A stretch of DNA of 64,000 nt from Candidatus Zhuqueibacterota bacterium (GTDB lineage: Bacteria > Zhuqueibacterota > Zhuqueibacteria > Thermofontimicrobiales > Thiofontviventaceae). This document shows, in pieces, positions 29,832 to 39,153 of this stretch; within the stretch, counting starts at the first letter, position 1; every line of letters starts with the position of its first letter. The notes beneath the pieces were generated by a model that did not search any database, was not told the DNA's origin, and saw only the letters and a list, made by a program, of their open reading frames with translations. Location: positions 1-64,000 of the forward strand of contig JAFGOE010000019.1 in assembly GCA_016926625.1 (NCBI GenBank), read 5' to 3'. The translations under genes were made by a program, and so were the position numbers.

Positions 29832-31145
29832 ATGTTCCAGGATCTAACAGATAAATTAGAAGTTATCGTCAGAACGATACGCGGACAGGGGAAAGTTACC
29901 GAAGCGAACATTTCCGGTTCATTGAAAGAAGTACGTCGTGTTTTATTGGAAGCCGATGTCAATTACAAGGTTGCCAAACATTTTATCGAATCGGTCAAAG
30001 AGAGAGCGTTAGGTCGAGAGGTAATAAAGAGCATCACACCTGGTCAGCAGATCATTAAAATTATTTACGATGAGTTGGCCGGGATCATGGGGAAGGTTGA
30101 TGTACCACTGGATCTTAGTGGTAGTACACCCCATGTAATCATGTTGACAGGACTACAGGGTTCAGGCAAGACGACACTTGCGGGCAAATTAGCGGCTCAT
30201 CTGAAAAATATAAACAGGACAGTCATGTTGGTTGCGGCGGATATCCAGAGGCCGGCAGCGGTTAGACAGTTGCAGGTGGTTGGGGAGACTGTGGGTGTAT
30301 CCGTATTTACCGATTCCGATTCTAATCCGGTAAAGATCTGTCAATCGGCTCTGAATCATGCTAAAAGATCGGGAATCGACACAATAATACTCGATACCGC
30401 AGGACGTCTTCATATCGACGAACCGTTGATGAATGAATTACTCGAAATAAAGTCGAACACGAATCCCAGAGAGATACTCTTTGTCGCCGACGGGATGACG
30501 GGACAGGATGCGGTTAATACGGCGAAAGATTTTCTGCAGTGGATTGATTTTACAGGGATAGTTCTTACAAAAATGGATGGGGATGCACGAGGTGGAGCGG
30601 CATTATCGATCCGAATGGTCACGGGTAAGCCTATTAAATATTTAAGTGTGGGTGAAAAGATGGACGCGTTGGAAAAATTTCACCCCGATCGAATGGCTTC
30701 CCGGATATTAGGGATGGGTGATGTATTGACTCTCGTGGAAAAAGCCCAGCAAACAGTTGATCAGGAAAAAGCAGCCAAATTAGAGCGTAAATTAAGGCGA
30801 CAGGAATTTACATTCGAAGACTTTTACGATCAAATCCAACAGATAAAAAATATGGGACCGCTCGATCAACTGATGAAGATGATACCTGGGCTGAAATCCA
30901 GCATGCTCAAAGGGATGTCGTTTGATGATCGCTCGTTTTCGAAAATAGAAGCCATTATTAACTCGATGACAGCGGAGGAGAGACGCAGGCCCGGGATTAT
31001 CAACGGCAGCAGACGAAAGCGCATCGCAGGAGGTAGTGGTACTACGGTGCAAGATGTTAATCAGTTGCTGAAACAGTTCCAAATGATGCAAAAAATGATG
31101 AAAAATATGAATAAAGGTAAATTAAAAGGCTTTTTATTTAACTAA
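29832..31145 (+). CDS. ffh: Signal recognition particle protein Ffh
   Basis: MLTGLQGSGKTTLAGKLA, DTAGRLHID, LTKMDGDARGGAALSI, methionine-rich C-terminal M domain. Confidence 0.98.
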   Translation: MFQDLTDKLEVIVRTIRGQGKVTEANISGSLKEVRRVLLEADVNYKVAKHFIESVKERALGREVIKSITPGQQIIKIIYDELAGIMGKVDVPLDLSGSTPHVIMLTGLQGSGKTTLAGKLAAHLKNINRTVMLVAADIQRPAAVRQLQVVGETVGVSVFTDSDSNPVKICQSALNHAKRSGIDTIILDTAGRLHIDEPLMNELLEIKSNTNPREILFVADGMTGQDAVNTAKDFLQWIDFTGIVLTKMDGDARGGAALSIRMVTGKPIKYLSVGEKMDALEKFHPDRMASRILGMGDVLTLVEKAQQTVDQEKAAKLERKLRRQEFTFEDFYDQIQQIKNMGPLDQLMKMIPGLKSSMLKGMSFDDRSFSKIEAIINSMTAEERRRPGIINGSRRKRIAGGSGTTVQDVNQLLKQFQMMQKMMKNMNKGKLKGFLFN

Positions 31146-31172
31146 CATTAGAACTATCAGGAGGTAAAGCAA

Positions 31173-31745
31173 TTGGCGGTTAAGTTGAGACTACGACGGA
31201 TTGGTAAAAAGAAAAAACCACATTATCGGATAGTTGCAATCGATTCACGTGTGTCGCGTGACGGTAAATATATAGATAAGTTAGGGAATTATAATCCTTT
31301 GGAAAATCCACCAGAGATCTCTGTCGATGAACAAAAAGTCCTCTTATGGTTAAATCGAGGAGCAATTCCCACAGATACTGTTCGAAGTTTATTTCGCCGC
31401 GTCGGTATCATGATGAAATGGCATCTAATGAAAAAAGGCTATTCCGCAGAAAAGATCGAAGAAGAATTTAAAAAATGGGAACTTCTGAGGAGTGAAAAAG
31501 AAAAGCGCGAAGAAGCTTTGAAAGTCCAGAAGCTACGCGAACAAAAAGAAGTTAAATCCGTAGAACAGAAGGAAGCTTCTGAGGAAGTAAAACCAGTAGT
31601 CGCAGAAGAGGTAGATGAAGTCGAGATCGAATCATCCTCTGCCGACAATGATACAGTTACAGAAGAACCTGAAATCGTTGCACCAGCAGCTGAAGATGCA
31701 CAAAACAACGAAGGTGCTGAAGATGATGAAAAGTCAGCTGATTAG
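31173..31745 (+). CDS. rpsP: 30S ribosomal protein S16 with about 100-aa acidic C-terminal extension
   Basis: MAVKLRLRRIGKKKKPHYRIVAIDSRVSRDGKYIDKLGNYNPL; C-terminal Glu/Asp-rich tail. TTG start. Confidence 0.95.
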   Translation: MAVKLRLRRIGKKKKPHYRIVAIDSRVSRDGKYIDKLGNYNPLENPPEISVDEQKVLLWLNRGAIPTDTVRSLFRRVGIMMKWHLMKKGYSAEKIEEEFKKWELLRSEKEKREEALKVQKLREQKEVKSVEQKEASEEVKPVVAEEVDEVEIESSSADNDTVTEEPEIVAPAAEDAQNNEGAEDDEKSAD

Positions 31746-31867
31746 CAGACTTGATTGGAGGTGGTTTATATTACCAGGATGGATCTAGCTGACATTATTG
31801 ATTGTACCATAATTAATCCAGATGGATTTTACTCCAGTTAAGACTAAAAAAGTAGAGGAGTTCGGTT

Positions 31868-32098
31868 ATGAAGGAATTTATTGAGTTAATTGCGAAGAAT
31901 TTGGTGGATAAGCCCGATGAAGTCAAGGTGACTGAGATCGATGGCGAAAGAACCATCGTTTATGAATTACGAGTTGGTGAGGGTGATTTGGGTAAAGTAA
32001 TCGGTAAACGTGGTCAGACAGCGAAATCGATCCGTATTATCCTTGCGGCAGCCTCTGCGAAACGAGGTAAGCGAGCTGTCCTTGAAATATTGGAATAA
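31868..32098 (+). CDS. khpA: KH-domain RNA-binding protein KhpA
   Basis: [38 protein letters not shown]; rpsP-khpA-rimM context. Confidence 0.95.
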   Translation: MKEFIELIAKNLVDKPDEVKVTEIDGERTIVYELRVGEGDLGKVIGKRGQTAKSIRIILAAASAKRGKRAVLEILE

Positions 32099-32101
32099 TA
32101 T

Positions 32102-32626
32102 GTGAGAAATGAAATTCGTAACTCCGATTTTATTTCCATCGGAATTGTCATAAATGCTCAGGGAATCAAGGGTGAATTAAAAATATATCCGATAACCGAT
32201 GAGCCCGAGCAATTCGAAGATCTTGAATTTATCTATTTGTCCACTAAAGGTGTAAGAAAACGCTATCAGGTTCAACATGTCCGTTTCACCAACAAACATG
32301 TCGTGATTAAGTTGGAGGGGATAGACGATAGGACCACAGCCGAGAATTTGAAGAACTCTCTTATCGAAAGAAAGTTGTCAGAATTAAGACCTTTAGACGA
32401 AAATGAATACTATATATTCGATTTGATTGGATTGACTGTCATCACGATTTCCGGAGAGAGCCGTGGCCAAATTGTCGATGTCCTTACCAATCCTGCCAAT
32501 GATGTCTATGTAGTTTCAGATGGAAGCAATGAATACTTCGTACCTGCAATTAAAGACGTCGTTAAAAAAATCGATCTGGGTGCGGGAGAAATGGTAATAG
32601 ATCCGATCGATGGTATGTTCGAATAA
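32102..32626 (+). CDS. rimM: Ribosome maturation factor RimM
   Basis: IGIVINAQGIKGELKIYPITD, YYIFDLIGLTV, YFVPAIKDVVKKID. GTG start. Confidence 0.95.
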   Translation: MRNEIRNSDFISIGIVINAQGIKGELKIYPITDEPEQFEDLEFIYLSTKGVRKRYQVQHVRFTNKHVVIKLEGIDDRTTAENLKNSLIERKLSELRPLDENEYYIFDLIGLTVITISGESRGQIVDVLTNPANDVYVVSDGSNEYFVPAIKDVVKKIDLGAGEMVIDPIDGMFE

Positions 32627-32627
32627 T

Positions 32628-33347
32628 ATGAATATTCATATACTTACTATCTTCCCGGAATTTTTCAAGAGTGCGCTCGAAACAAGTATTCTAAAGAGAG
32701 CTATCGAGAGAGAGTTAGTAGTTGTAGATCTTTATGATATCAGGGCGTTTACGACGGACAAACATAGTCAGGTCGATGACTACCCTTATGGCGGCGGCCC
32801 GGGAATGATTATGAAACCCGAGCCCATATTTAAATGTATTGAACATGTTCTGTCTAATATTGACGAGGCTGAAACCAGAGAACTGGTATTCTTGACTCCT
32901 CAGGGTCGTCATTACGATCAAAACATAGCGACAGACTTCATTCGAGTTGATCATCTGATTCTTTTATGCGGACATTATAAAGGGATAGATGAACGGGTCA
33001 GGGAATATTGGTCGATGAGGGAGATATCATTGGGCGATTTTGTAATGAGCGGCGGCGAACCAGCAGCCATCGCCATCATCGATTCCGTCGTCAGGTTATT
33101 GCCCGGCGTATTAAGTGATATCAATTCAGCTGTAACAGATTCATTTTATGAGAACAATCTCCTCGATTGTCCTCACTACACGAGACCCGAGGAATTTCGT
33201 GGCATGAAGGTCCCATCTGTATTAATATCAGGAAATCATGCCGAGATTGCAAATTGGAGAAGAAGGAAATCATTAGAGCGAACATTTAAATACAGGAAAG
33301 ATTTACTTTCTGATGAAGATATTAAAGAATTAAATGATGAGATATAG
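32628..33347 (+). CDS. trmD: tRNA (guanine-N1-)-methyltransferase
   Basis: MNIHILTIFPEFFKSALETSILKRA, DDYPYGGGPGMIMKPEP, LLCGHYKGIDERV, EISLGDFVMSGGEPAA. Confidence 0.97.
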   Translation: MNIHILTIFPEFFKSALETSILKRAIERELVVVDLYDIRAFTTDKHSQVDDYPYGGGPGMIMKPEPIFKCIEHVLSNIDEAETRELVFLTPQGRHYDQNIATDFIRVDHLILLCGHYKGIDERVREYWSMREISLGDFVMSGGEPAAIAIIDSVVRLLPGVLSDINSAVTDSFYENNLLDCPHYTRPEEFRGMKVPSVLISGNHAEIANWRRRKSLERTFKYRKDLLSDEDIKELNDEI

Positions 33348-33359
33348 GAGGTTGGATCG

Positions 33360-33701
33360 ATGGATGTTGTTGATCAGGTTGTTCAAAGTGAATTGAAAGA
33401 GGATATACCTGCATTCGAGCCTGGTGATACGGTTGTCGTTCACGTAAAGGTCGTAGAAGGTGATAAAGAGCGAATTCAGCTTTTCCAGGGTGTCGTTCTT
33501 CAGAAACGAGGCAGTGGCGTAAACGCCACATTTACAGTTCGAAAGGTGTCTAATGGAATCGGTGTAGAAAGAATATTTCCAATTCATTCGCCGAAGATCG
33601 CAAAAATCGAACGGTTAAGAGCCGGTAAAGTGAGAAGATCGAAGTTGTTTTACCTTCGCGGACTACGGGGTAAAGCGGCTCGTATCGATGAAAAACGATA
33701 A
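33360..33701 (+). CDS. rplS: 50S ribosomal protein L19
   Basis: [32 protein letters not shown]...[15 protein letters not shown]...[15 protein letters not shown]. Confidence 0.97.
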   Translation: MDVVDQVVQSELKEDIPAFEPGDTVVVHVKVVEGDKERIQLFQGVVLQKRGSGVNATFTVRKVSNGIGVERIFPIHSPKIAKIERLRAGKVRRSKLFYLRGLRGKAARIDEKR

Positions 33702-33728
33702 TTTGCTCTTTTTAGAGGATATAAAATA

Positions 33729-33766
33729 ACCGAATTCGATTGTTCGAACTCGGTTTTTTTATTTTA
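33729..33766 (+). terminator. Intrinsic terminator of the ffh-rplS block
   Basis: accgaattcga-ttgt-tcgaactcggt (one mismatch) followed by tttttttatttta. Confidence 0.85.
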
Positions 33767-33791
33767 TCGTACCGGGGATTGTGAATGTCTT

Positions 33792-33995
33792 TCACGCCAG
33801 GCGGACGTGAATTGCTTTATCTCCCCGATAATCGCTGCGCCTATCGAAGCAGACGCGTTGACCCTCTCGCAGGCGTCTCTGTTTTATGGTGATATCTAAA
33901 TCATTGATATGAACGAATAATTCATCATCTTCATTCGTTATGATGAAACCGAATCCTTTTGAAGAATCCCATGATTTTACATAACCATATTCCAT
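33792..33995 (-). CDS. Cold-shock-domain protein
   Basis: GYVKSWDSSKGFGFIITNEDDELFVHINDL...LREGQRVCFD; SD aaggagg upstream. Confidence 0.9.
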   Translation of the reverse strand: MEYGYVKSWDSSKGFGFIITNEDDELFVHINDLDITIKQRRLREGQRVCFDRRSDYRGDKAIHVRLA

Positions 33996-34225
33996 GTTAA
34001 ATTAAACCTCCTTGATTTTCGAATAATGACTGACTCGTTTATTCTAAGCTCTGATTTACACGATAATATCAAGTAATAATCAGGCATTTTCATCTTATAC
34101 AAGAATACATCATCAGGATTTCATTTCTATTGTAACTAAGTTCAAGCGGTCCATGTGAGCTATTTCTTACGTGTTTCAGAGGTGAAAGTCATCTCCCACA
34201 TCGTATAGCTCCGCTTCACCCGATT

Positions 34226-35281
34226 ATGAGGTATTATCATCGGGTTATTTCTATAGCATTTAACCGAATAATCCGTAAGAAGAAAATGGTGATTGAATCA
34301 ATTTTCAACCTTTATCTACGTGCAAAAGATGCATGTAGAACAACTGAAGAACCATGGACTAATCTGCTCTTATCTCACTGCGGTATCAAACCGCTATCCA
34401 TGTCTCAATATACGATTCTAAATGATGAACTGTTCCAAAATCAGTCCATGCGTACGATTTATACGCGTCTGCATTCAGAACAATTCGGATTAATCCAGCT
34501 GGAAAAGCATGTGCCGGATCATACGAATTACTCGTCATTCTACTATTTGCTATCTTTCCTGGCTGCGATCGGTGTGAGCAGATCATGGATTAACCTCGAA
34601 CCGCTGATCATGAACATCTTCATCAACCAGCAGGAGGATGGGCTGTTTACCACAGGTTATCGCAGGCGTAATAAATTACCTCTTAGTCTTTTCTGTGTCA
34701 GCGCACATCTTACTGCAATATTGAGCGGATTGGGTTATGGCGACACACCGAATATTAAAGCCTCTATCCAATATATTTTGAATACCAGGAGAAGGGACGG
34801 GAGTTGGCACTGCGATCTTTTAAAACAACGAGGCGAGCGTGATGAAGATGCACCTGGATGCCTCAGCGCAAATATTTTTGCTCTACGCGCTCTGGGGACA
34901 AATGGTCTGACCGACCAGAATCTCATTAGAGCTGCTTTCGATCAAATTTTAACTCGTTTCCTTTCTAATGAACGCTGTGCTGACTGCTGCGATCTGGGGC
35001 ATGGTCTTAGCAGTCGCAAATTACGATATCCGGAACACTATATGGGACTCGACTATTTACATGTGTTGGATACGTTGTCGTTATTTCCTGATCAATGTAA
35101 AAGCCGTGCATTTAAAGACTTTCTGGCTATTTTGTTACATAAAAAAACTCTGAATGCTTTTTTCCTTTCGGAAAAGAGCATACCTGCATGGAAAAAGTTC
35201 GATTTCGCTCAGGCTAAGACTGCATCAGGATGGATAACGGCGATAATTTGTCGAGCCTTGAAACGAATTTATCAATTCTAA
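34226..35281 (+). CDS. Terpenoid-cyclase/prenyltransferase-type alpha-toroid protein, function unknown
   Basis: Repeats: NIFINQQEDGLFTTGYR, SIQYILNTRRRDGSWHCDLLK, LSANIFALRALGTNGL. Start could be 34286. Confidence 0.6.
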   Translation: MRYYHRVISIAFNRIIRKKKMVIESIFNLYLRAKDACRTTEEPWTNLLLSHCGIKPLSMSQYTILNDELFQNQSMRTIYTRLHSEQFGLIQLEKHVPDHTNYSSFYYLLSFLAAIGVSRSWINLEPLIMNIFINQQEDGLFTTGYRRRNKLPLSLFCVSAHLTAILSGLGYGDTPNIKASIQYILNTRRRDGSWHCDLLKQRGERDEDAPGCLSANIFALRALGTNGLTDQNLIRAAFDQILTRFLSNERCADCCDLGHGLSSRKLRYPEHYMGLDYLHVLDTLSLFPDQCKSRAFKDFLAILLHKKTLNAFFLSEKSIPAWKKFDFAQAKTASGWITAIICRALKRIYQF

Positions 35282-35348
35282 GATGATGCGCAAACTTCAT
35301 TGTCGATAAGGCGAAATTTCCGAACTCACGCTAAGATGAGCTCACGGT

Positions 35349-36194
35349 TCAGATATGGTTCGCAATAGGGTTCTCCTGCGCTGACGGGTACGATCCGAGA
35401 ATCTTGATAAATGAAGCGATTTCTCCCAGATGCCGCAACGCATTCTGAATCGGCTCATCGGTGCTGCTGCCGGAGAAATCGAGAAAAAAGAGGTACTCCC
35501 ATGGTCGTCCCTTGCGAGGCCTTGATTCGATTTTCGTCAGATTAATGTCCCTTAGAAAGAAAACGCTCAGGCTCTTGAATAACGCTCCGGGCATGTTCTT
35601 CGTCGCGATGACGATCGATGTCTTGTTCGGTACGCCTATTACATGTGCTTCCTTACTGATGATGAAAAATCGGGTATAATTTTCAGGATAGTCTTCGATT
35701 TCTGCTTGCAGTATTTGCATGTTGTAATCCTGTGCAGCCTGGCGACTCGCTATGGCGGCAACTGTCGGATCTTTTTTTTCAGAAATCAATTTGACGCTGC
35801 CGGCAGTATCATAAGATGAAACCGCTTCAATACAAGGATGCTGCGCTAAAAATTTACGGCTCTGTTCCAACGCCGCAGGATGAGAATAGACTGTCCTTAT
35901 TTGATCAAAATGTGCTCCCGGTAATCCGATAAGGTTTAATGCTATCCTCAGGTTGACTTCACCAACGATGACCACATCTTTTTCGAGTAACAGATCGAAA
36001 TTGCGGTGTATGCTACCGTACGTCGTATTTTCGATGGGAATGATCCCATATTGAGCTCTCCTGTCCTCCACCATTAGGAATACTTCTTCGAAAGTGGGAC
36101 TGGGAATGCACTCAATCTGCTCCTTAAAAAATAACCTGGCTGCTATTTCACTGAACGCGTAATGTTCTCCCTGGAATACGATTTTTTCCGTCAT
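35349..36194 (-). CDS. pheA: Prephenate dehydratase (with ACT domain)
   Basis: FQGEHYAFSEIAARLFF, YGIIPIENTTYGSIHRNFDLL, NYTRFFIISKE, ESRPRKGRPWEYLFFLDFSG. Confidence 0.93.
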   Translation of the reverse strand: MTEKIVFQGEHYAFSEIAARLFFKEQIECIPSPTFEEVFLMVEDRRAQYGIIPIENTTYGSIHRNFDLLLEKDVVIVGEVNLRIALNLIGLPGAHFDQIRTVYSHPAALEQSRKFLAQHPCIEAVSSYDTAGSVKLISEKKDPTVAAIASRQAAQDYNMQILQAEIEDYPENYTRFFIISKEAHVIGVPNKTSIVIATKNMPGALFKSLSVFFLRDINLTKIESRPRKGRPWEYLFFLDFSGSSTDEPIQNALRHLGEIASFIKILGSYPSAQENPIANHI

Positions 36195-36646
36195 CTTGCT
36201 CTCGTTTTCTCCTCCTCAAGGAATCGTATGAGCGTATCCAATGCTTTCGAATAGCCTTTAATTCCGTAACCGTAAAGCTGCGCGATGCAAACATCCTCTA
36301 TGACTGATACCTTTCTGAACGGTTCACGGGATTTAATGTCAGAAATGTGAACCTCGACCGTGGGTAATTGGATGCCTGCGATTGCATCGCGAATACTATA
36401 GCTGTAATGCGTCAGCGCACCCGGATTGATTATCACACCGTTTGCCCATGTCCGGTATTCATGCAATAGATCGATTAACACGCCTTCGCTGTTGCTCTGA
36501 TGGATAATGAGCTCCACCTTTCTCTCCCTGGAGTATGCATACAGCATATCATTCAATTCGCGAAGCGTCGTATGGCCATAGACCTCTGGCTCTCTCTCAC
36601 CGAGGAGATTCAGGTTGGGACCGTGTAAGATGAGTATTTTATACAT
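36191..36646 (-). CDS. aroQ: Type II 3-dehydroquinate dehydratase
   Basis: ILHGPNLNLLGEREPEVYGHTTL, HQSNSEG, INPGALTHYSYSIRDAI, VEVHISDIKSREPFR; ATGA overlap with pheA. Confidence 0.95.
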   Translation of the reverse strand: MYKILILHGPNLNLLGEREPEVYGHTTLRELNDMLYAYSRERKVELIIHQSNSEGVLIDLLHEYRTWANGVIINPGALTHYSYSIRDAIAGIQLPTVEVHISDIKSREPFRKVSVIEDVCIAQLYGYGIKGYSKALDTLIRFLEEEKTRAR

Positions 36647-36695
36647 TGGGAGTGTGATCGGGTTTAAAGTGTATGTTTACCTGATTTTTATTATA

Positions 36696-36726
36696 CGAAA
36701 AATAATTATAATAAAAAAAATATCAA
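36696..36726 (-). promoter_or_regulatory. Predicted promoter TTGA-N18-TATTTTTCG for aroQ-pheA
   Basis: Minus strand ttga 36726-36723, 18 nt, tatttttcg 36704-36696. Confidence 0.45.
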
Positions 36727-36791
36727 AAAACAAGCACTTTAAGCGTTCCGTGATCTAACGCCTAGTCACACCTCCTTCAGGCTGTTTTTGC

Positions 36792-36820
36792 TTGCTTTTT
36801 ATCAATTTATAGCTTATAAT
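36792..36820 (+). promoter_or_regulatory. Predicted promoter TTGC-N19-TATAAT
   Basis: ttgc 36792-36795, 19 nt, tataat 36815-36820. Confidence 0.5.
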
Positions 36821-36877
36821 AAAAAAAATATATGAAGAGCCAGTGAAAGATCCTCTATAACTTTTCAGGAGAAATGT

Positions 36878-37807
36878 ATGAGAAAAAGTGAACCTAACCT
36901 GCTACAAATAGCAAGAGCTCCATTTCTGTCGTCGATCGTATCGCCGATCGCTGCCGGAACCTTGCTGGCAATCATTGTGACCAAAGAATTTGATCCGATC
37001 AATTTCTTACTCCTACTGATCATCGGTATAGGCCTGCATGCGGCGACGAACATTTACAATGATATTTATGATACGCTTCAAGGTACCGATATGATCAATA
37101 CAAACCGTAATGAATTTAGCGGAGGGTCAGGTTTCCTCGTTTATTTCCCACACCTGAAGTCGCGTATGTATCGAATCGCTCGTTTGTCTTTGGTCATCGC
37201 GTTTTTAGGTACATTGATACTAAACTTTCGTATTGCTGATCATTTGAGAATAACGCTGTGGTGTTTATACGGTTTCGCTGCGTTTTTCAGTAAATTTTAT
37301 ACTGCCGAACCCGTAAAACTTGCTTATAGAGGATTAGGAGAAGTTTCGGTGTGGTTTGCTTTCGGACCGATGGCAATTTTGTTTGCAGCAATCAGTCAGA
37401 ATGTCGCCTGCCATCCAGTCGTTATCTCTGCCATGCCGATTACGGGAATAAGCACACTCTCGATACTTCTTATCGGACAGATGATCGATTATGAGGCTGA
37501 TAAAGAAGCAGGTAAATGGGGGATTGCCGTGAGAAAAGGATTGCGCGCTGCTCTGATCTGCTATATTATCGTTCAAAGTATATTAATGATTAATGTAATT
37601 TTGCTGGCTGTATATTTCATTCCAAATGGCTTATACCTGCTAGTTGGTTTGATTCCATACATGTTGTTTTTTAATAAATCATGCAAATTATTGTCACAAT
37701 ATACGAATATCGAGTCGCTGAAGAAAGCCGCTCAAATTAATGTCCAGATCCATCTGCTATTCGCACTGCTGTTCAATTTGGGATTACTGTTGGTTGTGAT
37801 GTTTTAA
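36878..37807 (+). CDS. UbiA-family prenyltransferase (MenA-like)
   Basis: Polytopic; IARAPFLSSIVSPIAAGTLLA, NIYNDIYDTLQGTD, IGQMIDYEADKEAGKWGIAVRKG. Confidence 0.88.
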   Translation: MRKSEPNLLQIARAPFLSSIVSPIAAGTLLAIIVTKEFDPINFLLLLIIGIGLHAATNIYNDIYDTLQGTDMINTNRNEFSGGSGFLVYFPHLKSRMYRIARLSLVIAFLGTLILNFRIADHLRITLWCLYGFAAFFSKFYTAEPVKLAYRGLGEVSVWFAFGPMAILFAAISQNVACHPVVISAMPITGISTLSILLIGQMIDYEADKEAGKWGIAVRKGLRAALICYIIVQSILMINVILLAVYFIPNGLYLLVGLIPYMLFFNKSCKLLSQYTNIESLKKAAQINVQIHLLFALLFNLGLLLVVMF

Positions 37808-37879
37808 ACGGTAGCTCGCGAGCTTAAAATGAAAGAAGTTCAGTACAGCGAAGACGATGAGCGTATTGTGGTGCGGGTT

Positions 37880-39037
37880 TCAAAGCGCGGTTGATTCCGG
37901 GTGTACTCCGGTTTCGCTAATTCCACGTATAAAATAATCAGGATCGTTAATAAATCGTAAAAATATGACGATGAAGGCAAGAGATGCTTCGATCATTAAG
38001 GGTTTGTCCTGATACAAGTCTGCCAGCATCGATTCCCTGATAGCGCGTTCAGGGTGGTTAAAGTGTGAGATGAAGAGGCCATCCAGTTTTTCCCCTTCCC
38101 GGGGGGATGTGATCGCATCAATCCCACCCCTTAAGACATATTCCATCGTCTCGATCAGTAAGTGTCGCAGCTTTGTTACGGATCTTTCATGATAACCGAA
38201 AATATGCAACGCATTACGCTGTGCTTCTTTCATACTCGCGTGAGCTAAATATTGAAAAATCCGCTGAGTAGGTTGATCATGACGCAATGAGACTTTTTTA
38301 CGTATAAGGGACATTAAAACGGTGTTTTTGAATAATTGATACATTCGCTGAGCACCATTGAACGCTGAAGAAGGGGCGGGATGGGGAATGTCTGGTTTGT
38401 ATCCTTCATAATATGTATTGAACATCAATTGAAATAGCTGCTCAAAAAAATCGATTTTTTCGAGCGGATCGACCAGATCAATCCGCATGTCCAATGTGTT
38501 ATCCAGTCTATCGGCCAATTTTATTCTTATTATCTCCGGATTGTTTTGAACATTATCCAGCATTCGACCAATGTATTGGTAATACGTCTCATCTGAATTC
38601 CTCGATAACATTTTGAGACGTTCCAGTAGTACATCCTGTTCCTCAGTCGAGAAGTATTTTAAAAATGTATTGAACTTACCCTGACCATTGATCCACTTTT
38701 CAATGGTCATTCGCTCGGGTTTAAAATCCTCGAAATTGTCGTGAAGCAGCTCAGTAACCATATCGATCAAACGTGGACGCTTGACCGCACTTACTAATAG
38801 AGCCGTCGCCCGTAACGGATGCAGAATGGACAGAGAACCCAGACGCCGTTTCTTTTGACCGTAAACATCACCCAGATATTCGAGTACCGCTAAGAAAACA
38901 GACCTCTCCCGCGAGGAAATGGTGGCGTTTCCAATAATAATACTTAGAATGTTTTCCCATATTATCTTTTGGGTGCTCAGTTGATAATTGAGGACCGCAG
39001 ATAATCTGAGGAATTCTGTCAGATTATGAAACTGCAT
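37880..39037 (-). CDS. HD-domain protein related to the RelA/SpoT hydrolase domain
   Basis: LSILHPLRATALL, TELLHDNFEDF, IRIKLADRLDNTLDMR; no synthetase domain evident. Confidence 0.65.
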   Translation of the reverse strand: MQFHNLTEFLRLSAVLNYQLSTQKIIWENILSIIIGNATISSRERSVFLAVLEYLGDVYGQKKRRLGSLSILHPLRATALLVSAVKRPRLIDMVTELLHDNFEDFKPERMTIEKWINGQGKFNTFLKYFSTEEQDVLLERLKMLSRNSDETYYQYIGRMLDNVQNNPEIIRIKLADRLDNTLDMRIDLVDPLEKIDFFEQLFQLMFNTYYEGYKPDIPHPAPSSAFNGAQRMYQLFKNTVLMSLIRKKVSLRHDQPTQRIFQYLAHASMKEAQRNALHIFGYHERSVTKLRHLLIETMEYVLRGGIDAITSPREGEKLDGLFISHFNHPERAIRESMLADLYQDKPLMIEASLAFIVIFLRFINDPDYFIRGISETGVHPESTAL

Positions 39038-39081
39038 GGCAATTTATCGTAACAATTTACCCGTTAATAACTAAAATAATA

Positions 39082-39104
39082 ATAACAATTAGTTAAAATG
39101 TCAA
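39082..39104 (-). promoter_or_regulatory. Predicted promoter TTGA-N19-TATTAT upstream of the HD protein
   Basis: Minus strand ttga 39104-39101, 19 nt (to 39082), tattat from 39081. Confidence 0.45.
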
Positions 39105-39153
39105 GAAATAAATGATAAAAACGTATGCATAGGACTCACTATCAAGGAGTACG

